From: JACCTU01 sp963737405
GTDB taxonomy: Bacteria > Actinomycetota > Thermoleophilia > Gaiellales > Gaiellaceae
Direction: 5' to 3'
NCBI GenBank assembly: GCA_963737405.1
Contig: CAVTSL010000008.1
Location: 62,001 to 126,000 of the forward strand
DNA length: 64,000 nucleotides
The notes under the pieces are model-generated. The model did not search any database. It was not told the origin of the DNA and worked only from the letters and a program-made list of their open reading frames with translations. Shown in pieces: positions 24,635 to 33,640 of this stretch (the first letter of the stretch is position 1; every line of letters starts with the position of its first letter). The translations under genes were made by a program, and so were the position numbers.

Positions 24635-26296
24635 TCAGAGCCGGCCGCTTCGCAGCACGCCCCAGAACAACCACGCGCCGAGAAACGCCGAGAGGACGAA
24701 GCCGATCACGGAGAGCAGGTTGAGCCCGAGAATCTGCGGCCCGCCCTCGGCGAAGATCCCGATCAGCGCCGAGCCGATCAATCCGCCGGTGACGACGAGC
24801 GCGATCACGAGCCGGTTGAAGACGACGTCGATCCGGTGCATGAACTCGTCGAGCCCCTTGTGCACGAAGCCGACCTCGATCTGGCCGTCGCGCATCTCCT
24901 CGAGCAGGTCGTGCACCTGGTACGGCAGGTCGATCGCCATCTCGCCGAGCTTCACGCCCTCGCGGCGCGCGCGCCGCGCGAGCTTGTCGGGCGAGAAGCG
25001 GTCGATCAGCATCCCACGCGCGTACGGCTTCGCAACCTCGAACACGTTGAAGTCCGGGTAGAGCTCGACGCCGACCGAGCCGAGGGTCGCGATCGCGCGG
25101 TCGAGGAGCAGGAACCGCGTCGGCAGCTTCAGGTTCATCGAGTAGATGAGGTCGAAGCCCTCCCGGATCACCTCGAGCGGGTCGATCTCCGCGAGGCTCG
25201 CGCCGTAGTAGCGGTAGTAGAGCTCGGTCAGGCGCATCCGGAAGTCGTCCTCGCGCTCCACCGGGTAGCGCACACCGAGGTCGGCGAGCCGGCGCGGCAG
25301 GAGCTCGACGCGCTCCTGCGCGGCGTCGATGAAGAGGCGCGTCAGGCGCGTCATGTCGGCGTCGGTCAGGCGGCCGACGGCGCCGAAGTCCACGAGCCCG
25401 ATCGCGCCGTCTGGGAGCACGAGCACGTTCGCGGGATGCGGGTCGCCGTGGAAGAAGCCGTGCCGGAAGATCATCGCCATCCACGCGTCCGTCATTCGGT
25501 ACGCCGCCTCGCGGCGCCGCTCGAGCGGCCAGTCGCTCGGCAGGTCGGCGACCTGGATCCCGTCGAGGAACTCGAGCGTCAGCACGCGGTGCCGCGAGTA
25601 CGTCCAGTAGACCTTCGGCACGCGGACGTTGTCGTGGTTTCGGAAGTTGCGCCGGAAGTTCTCGGCGTTCCGGCCCTCACGCGTGTAGTCGAGCTCGCTC
25701 CGGATCTGCTGGGCGAACTCGTCGACGAGCTCGCGCGCGTCGATGAAGTCGAGCGCGCGGACGCGCTCCCGCACGACGCGGGCGGCCTGGTAGAGCAGCG
25801 AGAGGTCGGCTTCGATCTGACGCGGCGCGTCGGGACGCTGCACCTTGACCGCGACGCGGTCGCCGTTCGGGAGCACCGCGCGATGCACCTGCCCGATCGA
25901 CGCGGCGGCGATCGGCGTCTCCTCGAACTCGAGGAAGAGCTTCTCGAGCTCGAGCCCGAGCTCCGCCTCGATCACGGATCGCACCGCGCCGAAGGGCACG
26001 GGACGCACGTCGTCCTGAAGCCCACGGAGCTCGGCGATGATGTCGGGCGGGACGATGTCGGGCCGCGTCGAGAGCAGCTGCCCGAACTTGACGAACGTCG
26101 GGCCGAGCTCGTCGAGCATCTCGCGCACGCGGCGACCGCGCTGCGAACGGTCCCCGTCGTCGACGTCGCGCTCCCCCCAAGGGAGCAGGTCGGTCAGCTT
26201 GTGGCGCTCGAAGAAGTAGCCGAAGCCGTGGCGGACCGCGACCTGGGCGATCTCAGAGAGTCGACCGAGGTTTCGTGTCGCCGGCTGCTGCGCCAT
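24635..26296 (-). CDS. ABC1/UbiB-family atypical protein kinase-like protein
   Basis: A 553-residue member of the ABC1/ADCK/UbiB family, linked in other organisms to isoprenoid-quinone metabolism through ATPase activity. The hallmarks are present: FVKFGQLLSTR, the Ala-rich loop AAASIGQVHRA, VAVKVQRP, LDYTREGRNAENF, HGDPHPANVLV and LVDFGAVG. Two C-terminal transmembrane helices follow (VIALVVTGGLIGSALIGIF and the last 30 residues). The ATG at 26296 lies inside the preceding coiled-coil gene, whose stop is at 26253. It is the last gene of the queA-tgt-yajC-secDF unit. Confidence 0.9.
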   Translation of the reverse strand: MAQQPATRNLGRLSEIAQVAVRHGFGYFFERHKLTDLLPWGERDVDDGDRSQRGRRVREMLDELGPTFVKFGQLLSTRPDIVPPDIIAELRGLQDDVRPVPFGAVRSVIEAELGLELEKLFLEFEETPIAAASIGQVHRAVLPNGDRVAVKVQRPDAPRQIEADLSLLYQAARVVRERVRALDFIDARELVDEFAQQIRSELDYTREGRNAENFRRNFRNHDNVRVPKVYWTYSRHRVLTLEFLDGIQVADLPSDWPLERRREAAYRMTDAWMAMIFRHGFFHGDPHPANVLVLPDGAIGLVDFGAVGRLTDADMTRLTRLFIDAAQERVELLPRRLADLGVRYPVEREDDFRMRLTELYYRYYGASLAEIDPLEVIREGFDLIYSMNLKLPTRFLLLDRAIATLGSVGVELYPDFNVFEVAKPYARGMLIDRFSPDKLARRARREGVKLGEMAIDLPYQVHDLLEEMRDGQIEVGFVHKGLDEFMHRIDVVFNRLVIALVVTGGLIGSALIGIFAEGGPQILGLNLLSVIGFVLSAFLGAWLFWGVLRSGRL

Positions 26297-26528
26297 CGCC
26301 CTCAAGTGTGACAGGCGTGGTCGCGGACTCCAGCAGCCTCAGCCGGTGCTCGAGCTGCGCGACGCGGAGCTCGAGATCCTCGTACTCGCCGTGCGTCACG
26401 AAGCCGAGCTCGCGCAGCACCGCACTCGCGTTCTCGCTCGCGCGCTCGCTCATGCGGCCGCTCTCCTCGCGCGCCCACTGGAGCAGCGCCTCGGCGACGT
26501 TGCGGGCGACGCTAGCGGGCTCGGCCAT
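26253..26528 (-). CDS. Small coiled-coil protein resembling UbiK/BMFP
   Basis: A 91-residue protein. An amphipathic N-terminal half leads to LRELGFVTHGEYEDLELRV followed by a heptad-type coiled coil (AQLEHRLRLLE), the layout of the BMFP/UbiK accessory-factor family, in which a short helix, a 'GFVTREE'-like turn and a coiled coil follow each other. It overlaps both neighbours: its ATG lies 17 bases inside the end of secDF and its stop lies 44 bases inside the UbiB-like gene, so the pair is tightly coupled. The match is by eye and should be treated as a resemblance. Confidence 0.6.
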   Translation of the reverse strand: MAEPASVARNVAEALLQWAREESGRMSERASENASAVLRELGFVTHGEYEDLELRVAQLEHRLRLLESATTPVTLEGDGAAAGDTKPRSTL

Positions 26529-29259
26529 GGGGCCGCGAGCTTCGCCGCTGGCGTCGCCGCTCGCGCTTCGCCGCGGCGGTCCCGCCGTCGGTTGCCGGTG
26601 GACGGTCGGTCGGCGAGAGCAGCGGAATGTCGGGAATCGGCTCCTCGGCGGCGGCGGCGATCGCCTCCTCCGCGACGAGCTCGTCGTCCTCCGGCACGTC
26701 GGTCTCCTTGCGCTTCGCGTACTCCGGCTCGCGCTCCTTGAGCACGGCGAGCAGCGGCACCGCGAGGAAGATCGACGAGTACGCACCGGACCCGATGCCG
26801 ACGAGCAGCGCGAACGCGAAGTCCTTCAAGGTCTGGCCGCCGAAGAAGTAGAGGCAGCCGATCGGCAGCAGCGTGATGAACGTCGTCGCCAGTGAGCGGC
26901 GGATCGTCTCCCACAGCGAGACGTTCCCGATCTCGCGGAACGACGCCCGCCGCATGAGCGGGATGTTCTCGCGCACACGGTCGAGGATGATGATCGAGTC
27001 GTAGATCGAGTAGCCGAGCACCGTCAGGATCGCCGCGACGGTGGCGGTCGAGACCTCCAGCCCGAAGATCGAGTAGACGCCGACGGCGATCACGACGTCG
27101 TGCAGGAGCGCGACGATCGTCGCGATCGCAAACTTCCACTGGAAGCGGATCGAGATGTACGCGACCACGAGCAGGAGCGAGAAGACGACCGCCCACAGCG
27201 CGCTGCGCGCGATCTGACTGCCGAAGCTCGCCGAAACCGTGTTCACGCCGATCGCGGTCGCGTCGAGGTCTTCCCGGAGCGCGGTCGTCAGCTGCCGCTG
27301 CTCGGCGGGGTCGAGCGCCGGGGCGCGGATCTGGAACTCGCGGTACGCCTGGTTCGCGCTCGAGCTGCCGACACCCTGGATGACGGCGCCCTCCTGGCCG
27401 ACTCTCGCCGCCTCGGCACGCACCTCCTCGAGCGGGATCGCCTTCGGCGTCTGGAACGAGACCTCGGTGCCGCCCTTGAAGTCGATCCCGAGGTTCAGCC
27501 AGTTGACCGCGAGCGAGCCGAGCGAGATGAGGACGATCGCTCCGGAGATCGCAAACCAGAGCCGCCGCTTGCCGACGTAGTCGTGGCGGATCCACTTCGG
27601 GATCGCCGCGCCGGTCGCGCCCATGAAGGCCGGACTGTCGAACCACTTGAAGCCTGCGAGCAGCCCGAGCATCGCGCGCGTCGCGAAGACCGCGGTCACG
27701 ACCGACATCGCGGTACCGATCAGCAGCATGAGCGCAAAGCCCTTGACGCCCGCCGCCGCGAGCGAGAAGAGGACGAGCGCCGTGATCGCGGTCACGACGT
27801 TCGCGTCGATGATCGTCGAGAAGCCCTTGCCGTAGCCCGAGGCGATCGCGGCGCGCACGGATTTCCCTTCGCGCGACTCCTCCTTGATTCGTTCGAAGAC
27901 GACGATGTTCGCGTCGGCGGCGACGCCGATCGTGAGGATCAATCCCGCGAAGCCCGGGAGCGTCAGCGTGACGTTGAAGATGAGGATCGCGCCGTAGATG
28001 AGCGCGGCGTAGATCGCGAGGCCGAGCACCGCGACGAGGCCGAGGAAGCGGTACGCGACGAGCAGGAAGATCGCGACGAGCACGAGGCCGGCGATGGCGG
28101 CCTGCCACGCCTGGCGGAGCGAGTCCGCGCCGAGGGTCGCCGAGATCTGCGTCTCCTCGAGCGTGTGGAACTTCACCGGGAGCGCACCGGTCTGGAGCAC
28201 GATCGCCAGGTCCTTCGCCTCGTTCAGCCCGGCCATGCCGGTGATCTGCGCCCCGCTCGAGCCGGAGATCCCGTTCGGGTTCTCGTTGAAGTCGATCGAC
28301 GGCCACGACCGGATCTCGTTGTCGAGGACGATCGCGAAGTGCTGGAACTGGTCCTGCCCGCCGAAGCTGACGCGTTTGCCGCGCTGCGCGAGCTCCCGCG
28401 TGATGTCGCCGAACTTGTCGCGCCCCTCGCCGGTGAACTGCATGAGCACGACGGGCTCGCCCGTGTTCGGGTCGAAGTCCTGCCGCGTGCCCGAGAGCTT
28501 CAGGTCGTCCCCCTTCATCTCGGGGATCGGGTTCACCGGGTTGTTCGGCTGGTACTTGAAGAGGTAGTACGCGATCTCGCCGGGCACCGGGGTCGAGGCG
28601 CCGGGCGGGCAGATCACCGCGGTGTCGGCGCTGCACGTGATGACGATGCGGTTGCTCGGGACGCCGAGCACGCGGACGTTGTCGCCGCCTTCCTTGAACG
28701 CCTTCGAGGACTCGGCGGCCTTCTTCGTCGGGAACGGCCCGGCGACCGGGCGCTTCGTCTCGCTGTTGAAGACGCGCCACTCCTTTCCGCCGCCCGCCCG
28801 GATCGACGACTGCTGGCCGCCGAGCAGGTCGTACAGCGAGGAGGTCGGAACGGGGATCCCGTTCGCCGTGATCGACGGCGGGACGAGGTCGCCCTCGAGG
28901 TCGTAGAACTCGAGCTGCGCCGTCTTGCCGATCAGCTCGCGCGCCCGCTCGACGTTCGTGACGCCGGCGAGCTGGACCGAGATCTGGTCCTTGCCCTGGC
29001 GCGCGACGACGGGCTCGGACACGCCGAGCTTGTCGATCCGGTTCCGGATGATCGTCTCCGAGCGCTTGAGGTCGCTCTCTTGCAGCTGGCGGCCGGGCGG
29101 TGGCTCGGCCTCGAGCACGACCTCGAGCCCGCCCTGGAGGTCGAGGCCGAGGACCGGCGCCTTGTAGAACGGGGACTGCGGCAGCGCGATCATCCCGACG
29201 CCCACGAGGGCGACGACGATCAGACCGACGAGGATCAGGTAGCTGCGCCTGTTGTTCAA
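26512..29259 (-). CDS. secD: SecDF, fused protein-export membrane subunits
   Basis: Proton-driven helper of the Sec translocon, here as one 915-residue polypeptide joining SecD and SecF. The SecD half starts with one helix, then GLDLQGGLEVVLE and a large periplasmic region, then five helices containing GVAADANIVVFERIKEE. The SecF half begins near residue 560 with one helix and GIDFKGGTEVSF, followed by five more helices (TVLGYSIYDSIIILDRVREN). The start is a TTG at 29259, twelve bases after the yajC stop. The acidic cytoplasmic tail (PEDDELVAEEAI) is long. It follows yajC, the usual partner. Confidence 0.95.
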   Translation of the reverse strand: MNNRRSYLILVGLIVVALVGVGMIALPQSPFYKAPVLGLDLQGGLEVVLEAEPPPGRQLQESDLKRSETIIRNRIDKLGVSEPVVARQGKDQISVQLAGVTNVERARELIGKTAQLEFYDLEGDLVPPSITANGIPVPTSSLYDLLGGQQSSIRAGGGKEWRVFNSETKRPVAGPFPTKKAAESSKAFKEGGDNVRVLGVPSNRIVITCSADTAVICPPGASTPVPGEIAYYLFKYQPNNPVNPIPEMKGDDLKLSGTRQDFDPNTGEPVVLMQFTGEGRDKFGDITRELAQRGKRVSFGGQDQFQHFAIVLDNEIRSWPSIDFNENPNGISGSSGAQITGMAGLNEAKDLAIVLQTGALPVKFHTLEETQISATLGADSLRQAWQAAIAGLVLVAIFLLVAYRFLGLVAVLGLAIYAALIYGAILIFNVTLTLPGFAGLILTIGVAADANIVVFERIKEESREGKSVRAAIASGYGKGFSTIIDANVVTAITALVLFSLAAAGVKGFALMLLIGTAMSVVTAVFATRAMLGLLAGFKWFDSPAFMGATGAAIPKWIRHDYVGKRRLWFAISGAIVLISLGSLAVNWLNLGIDFKGGTEVSFQTPKAIPLEEVRAEAARVGQEGAVIQGVGSSSANQAYREFQIRAPALDPAEQRQLTTALREDLDATAIGVNTVSASFGSQIARSALWAVVFSLLLVVAYISIRFQWKFAIATIVALLHDVVIAVGVYSIFGLEVSTATVAAILTVLGYSIYDSIIILDRVRENIPLMRRASFREIGNVSLWETIRRSLATTFITLLPIGCLYFFGGQTLKDFAFALLVGIGSGAYSSIFLAVPLLAVLKEREPEYAKRKETDVPEDDELVAEEAIAAAAEEPIPDIPLLSPTDRPPATDGGTAAAKRERRRQRRSSRPHGRAR

Positions 29260-29271
29260 GGCGTGCCCAGG

Positions 29272-29544
29272 TTACCCAGGATTTTCGAGTGTCGAGGGCT
29301 CGGAAACCCGTTGCGAGACTGCGCGCTTGTCGACGCGAACCACGATTTCAGGCGCGATCTCGAGCCGGACCTCGTCCTCGCCCACCTCCTTAATCCGACC
29401 GTAAAGTCCGCCGGCGGTCACGACGTCCTCGCCGACCTCGAGCGTGTCGACGATCTGGGTCTGCAATCGCGCCCGCCGGCGCTGGGGACGGATGATCAGC
29501 ACCCAGAAGAGGACGGCGAGGACGGCGAGCGGGATGAACTCCAT
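29272..29544 (-). CDS. yajC: YajC, preprotein translocase accessory subunit
   Basis: A 90-residue bitopic membrane protein that associates with SecDF. It has a hydrophobic N-terminal helix (IPLAVLAVLFWVLIIRPQRRR) followed by the conserved cytoplasmic part with VGEDVVTAGGLYGRI and ending in a short variable tail. RPQRRR after the helix and V-x-T-x-GG are family hallmarks. The ATG directly follows the TGA of tgt with no base between, and secDF starts 12 bases after its stop, giving tgt-yajC-secDF as in many bacteria. Confidence 0.94.
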   Translation of the reverse strand: MEFIPLAVLAVLFWVLIIRPQRRRARLQTQIVDTLEVGEDVVTAGGLYGRIKEVGEDEVRLEIAPEIVVRVDKRAVSQRVSEPSTLENPG

Positions 29545-30666
29545 TCAGGTGCCTTTCGCCGCGGCCGCCGCGCCGAGCCGGTCGAGCGCGTCGGCCTTGT
29601 AGGCGGCGAGCTCGCCCCGCTCGATCGCCGCGCGCGCGCCCGCGGTCAGCTCGAGGAGGAAGCGCAGATTATGAAGGCTCAGCAGGCGTAGGCCGAGCAT
29701 CTCCTGCTGGTTCACGAGGTGGCGGATGTAGGCGCGCGAGAAGCGGCCGCAGGCCGGGCAGTCGCAGGTCTCGTCGAGCGGGCGCGGGTCGCGGGCGAAG
29801 CCGGCGTTCCGGAGGTTCAGGCGGCCCTCCCACGTGAGCGCGCTGCCGGTGCGGGCGATCCGCGTCGGGAGCACGCAGTCGAACATGTCGACGCCGCGCT
29901 CGATCACCTCGAGCACGCCCTCCGGGTCGCCGATGCCCATGAAGTAGCGCGGCTTCTCCCGCGGGAGCAGCCCGGCCGACCACGCGGTCGTCTCGAACAT
30001 CTCGTCGCGCGACTCGCCGATCGCGAGGCCGCCGATCGCGTTGCCGTCGAAGTCGAGCTCGGCGATCTCCTCGAGCGAGCGTCGGCGGAGCTCCGGGTCG
30101 GTGCCGCCCTGCGCGATGCCGAACCGGAGCTGCCCCGCGGCGCGCGGCGCGTCGCGCTGCCGTCGCGCCCACTCGGTCGTCCGCCGGACCGCGCGCTCGA
30201 GCTCGGTGCGGGACTCGCCGGGCGGCAGCACGACGTCGAGGCACATCGCGACGTCCGAGCCGAGCCTCCGCTGGATCTCCGCCGCGCCCTCGGGCGTGAG
30301 GCGCTCGGACTCGCCGTCGTAGACCGAGCGGAAGGTCACCGCGTCGTCGTCGACGCGCAGCAGCGTGTGGCGGAGCGAGAACACCTGAAAGCCGCCGGAG
30401 TCGGTCAGGATCGGGCCGTCCCAGCCCATGAACGCGTGCAGCCCGCCGAGCTCCTCGATCACGTCCTCGCCCGGGCGGAAGTGCAGGTGGTACGTGTTGC
30501 CGAGGACGATCGATGCGCCGAGCCTGCGCAGCTCGTCGGGGTCGACGCTCTTCACGGTCGCCTTCGTCCCGACGGGCATGAACGCCGGCGTCGGGACGTC
30601 GCCGTGCGCGGTGCGCAGCACCCCGGCGCGCGCGGCGCCGTCGGTCTCGGTGACGGTGAAGCTCAC
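29545..30666 (-). CDS. tgt: Tgt, queuine/preQ1 tRNA-ribosyltransferase
   Basis: Swaps guanine at tRNA position 34 for preQ1, the committed step of queuosine synthesis in tRNA. The 373-residue protein shows the catalytic Asp in LTDSGGFQVFS, the second Asp in MFDCVLPTR, the substrate loop GGLAIGE and the zinc site CDCPACG with the later His of YIRHL. The GTG start overlaps the queA stop (GTGA at 30663-30666), which fixes it. queA catalyses the next step and queG, the last, is at 48133-49140. Confidence 0.95.
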   Translation of the reverse strand: MSFTVTETDGAARAGVLRTAHGDVPTPAFMPVGTKATVKSVDPDELRRLGASIVLGNTYHLHFRPGEDVIEELGGLHAFMGWDGPILTDSGGFQVFSLRHTLLRVDDDAVTFRSVYDGESERLTPEGAAEIQRRLGSDVAMCLDVVLPPGESRTELERAVRRTTEWARRQRDAPRAAGQLRFGIAQGGTDPELRRRSLEEIAELDFDGNAIGGLAIGESRDEMFETTAWSAGLLPREKPRYFMGIGDPEGVLEVIERGVDMFDCVLPTRIARTGSALTWEGRLNLRNAGFARDPRPLDETCDCPACGRFSRAYIRHLVNQQEMLGLRLLSLHNLRFLLELTAGARAAIERGELAAYKADALDRLGAAAAAKGT

Positions 30667-31592
30667 AGGACGAGCATCGCATCGCCGAAGGAGTAGAAGC
30701 GGTAGCGCTCCTCCACGGCGAGGCGGTAGAGGCGGCGGGTCTCGTCCACGCCCGCGAACGCCATCACGAGCGCGAGGAGCGTCGAGCGCGGCAGGTGGAA
30801 GTTCGTCAGGAGCGCGTCGACGCGGCGGAACTCGAACCCAGGCGTCACGAAGAGCGACGTCCGTCCGGCGAGCGGCGCGCCTCGCGCGAGCGTCTCGAGG
30901 ACGCGCACGGTCGTCGTCCCCACGGCCGCGACGCGAGATGCGGCGCTGATCCGCTCCCACGACTCGGGCGCCACCTCGTAGCGCTCGCCGTGGAGCTCGT
31001 GCTCCTCGAGCGTCTCCACCGCCACCGGGCGGAAGGTGTCGAGCCCGACGTGGAGCGTCACGCGCTCGACGTCGAGCGACGCGAGCAGCTCGGGCGTGAA
31101 GTGGAGGCCCGCGGTCGGCGCGGCCGCCGAGCCGGCGTCGCGCGCGTAGACCGTCTGGTAGCGCTCGGGGTCGTCGAGCGGCACGCCGATGTACGGCGGC
31201 AGCGGCACCTCGCCGGCGGGCTCGCCGTCGAGCCGCAGCAGCCACCGCCCCTCTCCCAGGTGCTCGACGAGCTCGACCGGCCCGTAGCGGCGTCCCGCGC
31301 GGAGCCTGCGCGTCGGGCGTGCGAGGCCCTCCCAGAGGCCGTCCTCGACCCGCTCGAGCAGGAGCACCTCGCCGCTCGGCCGCTCGATCGGGATCCGCGC
31401 GGGAACGACGCGCGTGTCGTTCACGACGACGAGCGCCTCGCCGAGCTCGTCGGGCAGCTCGCCGAAGCGGCGGTGGCGCACGTCTGCCGTCGCGCGGTCG
31501 TAGACGAGGAGCCGGGATTCGTCGCGGCGCTCGAGCGGGCGTTGGGCGATGAGCTCCGGCGGCAGCTCGTAGTCCAGCTCGGCCACACGCAT
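30663..31592 (-). CDS. queA: QueA, SAM:tRNA ribosyltransferase-isomerase
   Basis: Transfers and rearranges the ribose of S-adenosylmethionine onto preQ1-tRNA to form epoxyqueuosine. Typical segments are FDYELPPELIA-like DYELPPELIAQRPL at the start, VVVNDTRVVPARI, TAGLHFTPELL and VGTTTVRVLETLA, followed by NFHLPRSTLLALVMAFAG. The 309 residues are slightly short for the family because loops are trimmed. The ATG at 31592 lies nine bases after a TAACGT box and has no ribosome-binding site; this box overlaps the divergent gene's box. First gene of the unit reaching 24635. Confidence 0.95.
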   Translation of the reverse strand: MRVAELDYELPPELIAQRPLERRDESRLLVYDRATADVRHRRFGELPDELGEALVVVNDTRVVPARIPIERPSGEVLLLERVEDGLWEGLARPTRRLRAGRRYGPVELVEHLGEGRWLLRLDGEPAGEVPLPPYIGVPLDDPERYQTVYARDAGSAAAPTAGLHFTPELLASLDVERVTLHVGLDTFRPVAVETLEEHELHGERYEVAPESWERISAASRVAAVGTTTVRVLETLARGAPLAGRTSLFVTPGFEFRRVDALLTNFHLPRSTLLALVMAFAGVDETRRLYRLAVEERYRFYSFGDAMLVL

Positions 31593-31601
31593 CCGACGGA
31601 C

Positions 31602-31611
31602 ACGTTAGCCT
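31602..31611. promoter_or_regulatory. Overlapping divergent -10 boxes (queA / coiled-coil gene)
   Basis: The ten bases ACGTTAGCCT contain TAACGT on the minus strand (31602-31607, nine bases before queA) and TAGCCT on the plus strand (31606-31611, eight bases before the ATG at 31620). The two boxes share the central TA. The same layout recurs at 39285-39294. Confidence 0.55.
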
Positions 31612-31619
31612 TGCGCCCG

Positions 31620-32087
31620 ATGGATCAGGACGCGGTCGAGCGCGCTCGGAGACGCCTCGCCGAGGCGTCGGAAGGACGGGCCGAGCCGGCGGACGTCGAA
31701 GCGGCGCTGGAGCGCGCGCGGAAAGGGCTCGAGGACCTCGCAGCCGCCGCGACGGCGCTCGAGGTCGGCCTGCCGGAGAAGATCGGCGCCGCGGTCAAGG
31801 AGGGCATCGCCGGCGAGACGCAGCCGGTCGCCCGCCAGCTGGCCGAGGTTCGCGGGCTGATGAACCAGGTGCTCCGGCGGCTCGAACGGCTCGAAGGCGA
31901 CGTGCTCGCCGAGCGCCACGCACGCGTCGACGACCTCGGCCTCCTCGTCGACCTGGTCACGTCGGGCTGGAAGACCGTCGACGAGCGCCTCGAGAAGCTC
32001 GAGCAGCATCTGCGCGCCGGCGGCGGTGCGGTCGTCTACCGGATCGAGGACCGGATCGACGAGCGCCGCCCGGCAAGCGGCAACTAG
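31620..32087 (+). CDS. Hypothetical coiled-coil protein
   Basis: A 155-residue, highly charged and helical protein with no signal peptide or membrane segment. Heptad-like stretches (LERARKGLEDLAAAATAL, LNQVLRRLERLEG-like VLRRLERLEGDVL and VDERLEKLEQHL) suggest a coiled coil. I do not recognise a family. The ATG lies eight bases after a TAGCCT box, with no ribosome-binding site. The stop is shared with the convergent histidine kinase in CTAG (32084-32087). Confidence 0.65.
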   Translation: MDQDAVERARRRLAEASEGRAEPADVEAALERARKGLEDLAAAATALEVGLPEKIGAAVKEGIAGETQPVARQLAEVRGLMNQVLRRLERLEGDVLAERHARVDDLGLLVDLVTSGWKTVDERLEKLEQHLRAGGGAVVYRIEDRIDERRPASGN

Positions 32088-33454
32088 CGAGAAGCGGGCA
32101 GCACGAGGCGGAACCGGCTGCCGCGGCCCGGTTCGCTCTCGAGCTCGATCCGCCCGCCGAGCGCCGCCGCGAGCTCGCGCGCGATCGCGAGCCCGAGGCC
32201 GGTGCCCCCGGCTCCGTCGCGCGAGACGAACGGCCGGAAGATCCGGTCGCGCTCTTCCGCGGAGATCCCCGGGCCGGTGTCGTCGACCTCGACGTTCACG
32301 CTCCCGTTCGCCTGCGCGAGGCTCAGCTCGATGCGCCCCCCGTCGGGCGTCCAGCGGAAGGCGTTCTGGAGCAGGTTCGAGATGATCTGCAGCACGCGGT
32401 CGCCGTCGGTGACGATGACGGGGCGCGCGTCGACGTCGCGCGTGTAGTCGATCGCCCGCCGCCGTGCCTCCTCGCTGAACGCGCTGTACGCCTGCTCGCA
32501 GAGCGACTCCATGTCGACCTCCTCCTGGAGCAGCGTGAACCGGTGGGCATCGAGCTTCGCGAGGTCGAGGATGTCGCCGACGAGACGTGACAGCCGGTCG
32601 GCCTCGACCGCGATCACGTCGAGCGACGCGCTCGCGAGCTCCGGATCCTCGACGACTCCTTCGCGAAGCGCGTCGACGTGTCCCCGGATCGCGGTCAGCG
32701 GCGTGCGGAGCTCGTGCGAGACGGACATCAGGAAGTTGCGCTCGCGCTCGTCGGCTTCCGCGAGCCGCGCGGCCATCTCGCGGAACCGGTCCGCGAGGTG
32801 CCCGATCTCGTCGTCCGAGGGGACCTCCGGGATCTCGACGTCGTAGCGGCCGTCCGCAATTCGATCGGCCGCCTCCGCGAGCGACCGCATCGGGACCGAG
32901 ATCCGCCGCGAGAGGTACCACGCCAGCCCGGCGGCGATCAGCACCGCGACGATCATCGAGATCGCGAGCCGCTGGAGGAGCGTCACCCACTCCTGCTGCA
33001 GCTCCGCGCGCGGCTTCGCCACCACGAACGCGCCCAGCCGCACGCCCTTCTGCTCGAGCGGCCGCGCGACGCCGAGGTACCGCCGGTCGTCGTCGCCCGG
33101 CGTGAACTCGAAGACGACGCTGCGGTCCTTCGGCAGCGCATTGACGTCGATCACGTTCGGCGGCAGCGGCCGGAAGCCGGAGTTCTCGCCCGGGAAGAGC
33201 TCGATCCCGGTGTAGAAGATCCGGTCGCCGGTCGTCTGCTCGAGACGCCTCGGCGCGAACGTCTGCGCCCCTCTCGCGATCTGTGGGAGGAAGAGCTCGG
33301 ACAGCCCGAGCACCTCGCGGCGAAGCTCGCGCACCGACTGCTCGCGCGTGTAGTCCTGGTACAGGCGAAGCGCGAGCGCGGTGGCGATCAGGACCGCGAG
33401 CGCGATCCCGGCGAGGAAGAGCGCCGGGAGCCTGAAGCGGAGCGTGCGGAACAT
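32084..33454 (-). CDS. Sensor histidine kinase with HAMP domain
   Basis: A 456-residue membrane kinase of the OmpR-partner type. One helix at residues 10-30, an extracytoplasmic sensor of about 130 residues, a second helix near 168-188, HAMP (RRISVPMRSLAEAADRIADG), HisKA with the phospho-His in MSVSHELRTPLTAIRGH, and the ATPase with N box NLLQNAFRW, VDDTGPGI and GTGLGLAIARE. It lies downstream of the response regulator at 33640 but is separated by a 164-base structured repeat that may alter the kinase:regulator ratio. The signal sensed is unknown. CTAG is shared at the 3' end with its neighbour. Confidence 0.94.
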   Translation of the reverse strand: MFRTLRFRLPALFLAGIALAVLIATALALRLYQDYTREQSVRELRREVLGLSELFLPQIARGAQTFAPRRLEQTTGDRIFYTGIELFPGENSGFRPLPPNVIDVNALPKDRSVVFEFTPGDDDRRYLGVARPLEQKGVRLGAFVVAKPRAELQQEWVTLLQRLAISMIVAVLIAAGLAWYLSRRISVPMRSLAEAADRIADGRYDVEIPEVPSDDEIGHLADRFREMAARLAEADERERNFLMSVSHELRTPLTAIRGHVDALREGVVEDPELASASLDVIAVEADRLSRLVGDILDLAKLDAHRFTLLQEEVDMESLCEQAYSAFSEEARRRAIDYTRDVDARPVIVTDGDRVLQIISNLLQNAFRWTPDGGRIELSLAQANGSVNVEVDDTGPGISAEERDRIFRPFVSRDGAGGTGLGLAIARELAAALGGRIELESEPGRGSRFRLVLPASR

Positions 33455-33476
33455 GCCGCCTTACAGGGTAGGCGGA

Positions 33477-33640
33477 GGAGGAGTTGACGCAATGTGCCTC
33501 GTCGCCGGGGTGCGCCGGGTGGTGCGAGGCAAGGACGCAGGGAGCACGCGTATCGAATGAGATACGCGTGCGACTGAGGACGCGGCATCGCGCCGCCCGG
33601 TGCGGCCCGGCGGCACAGCGCTCATTGCGTCGACTCCTCC
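33477..33640 (-). repeat. Structured palindromic element, copy A (164 bases)
   Basis: Outer arms of 18 bases (33477-33494 and 33623-33640) match with one T/C difference that would be a G-U pair in RNA. Inside are a perfect 11-base hairpin (33544-33571, arms GCACGCGTATC) and other pairable arms such as TGCCTCG/CGAGGCA. The core GGCGGCACAGCGC (33609-33621) recurs in copies at 46302 and 60111. In the sense of the upstream gene it begins at the regulator's stop codon. Confidence 0.75.

Noticed and set aside
26450..29691. Long frames on both strands over secDF (for example 27100-29691 plus)
   Set aside because: The secDF frame has all family motifs; the others are low-complexity charged shadows.
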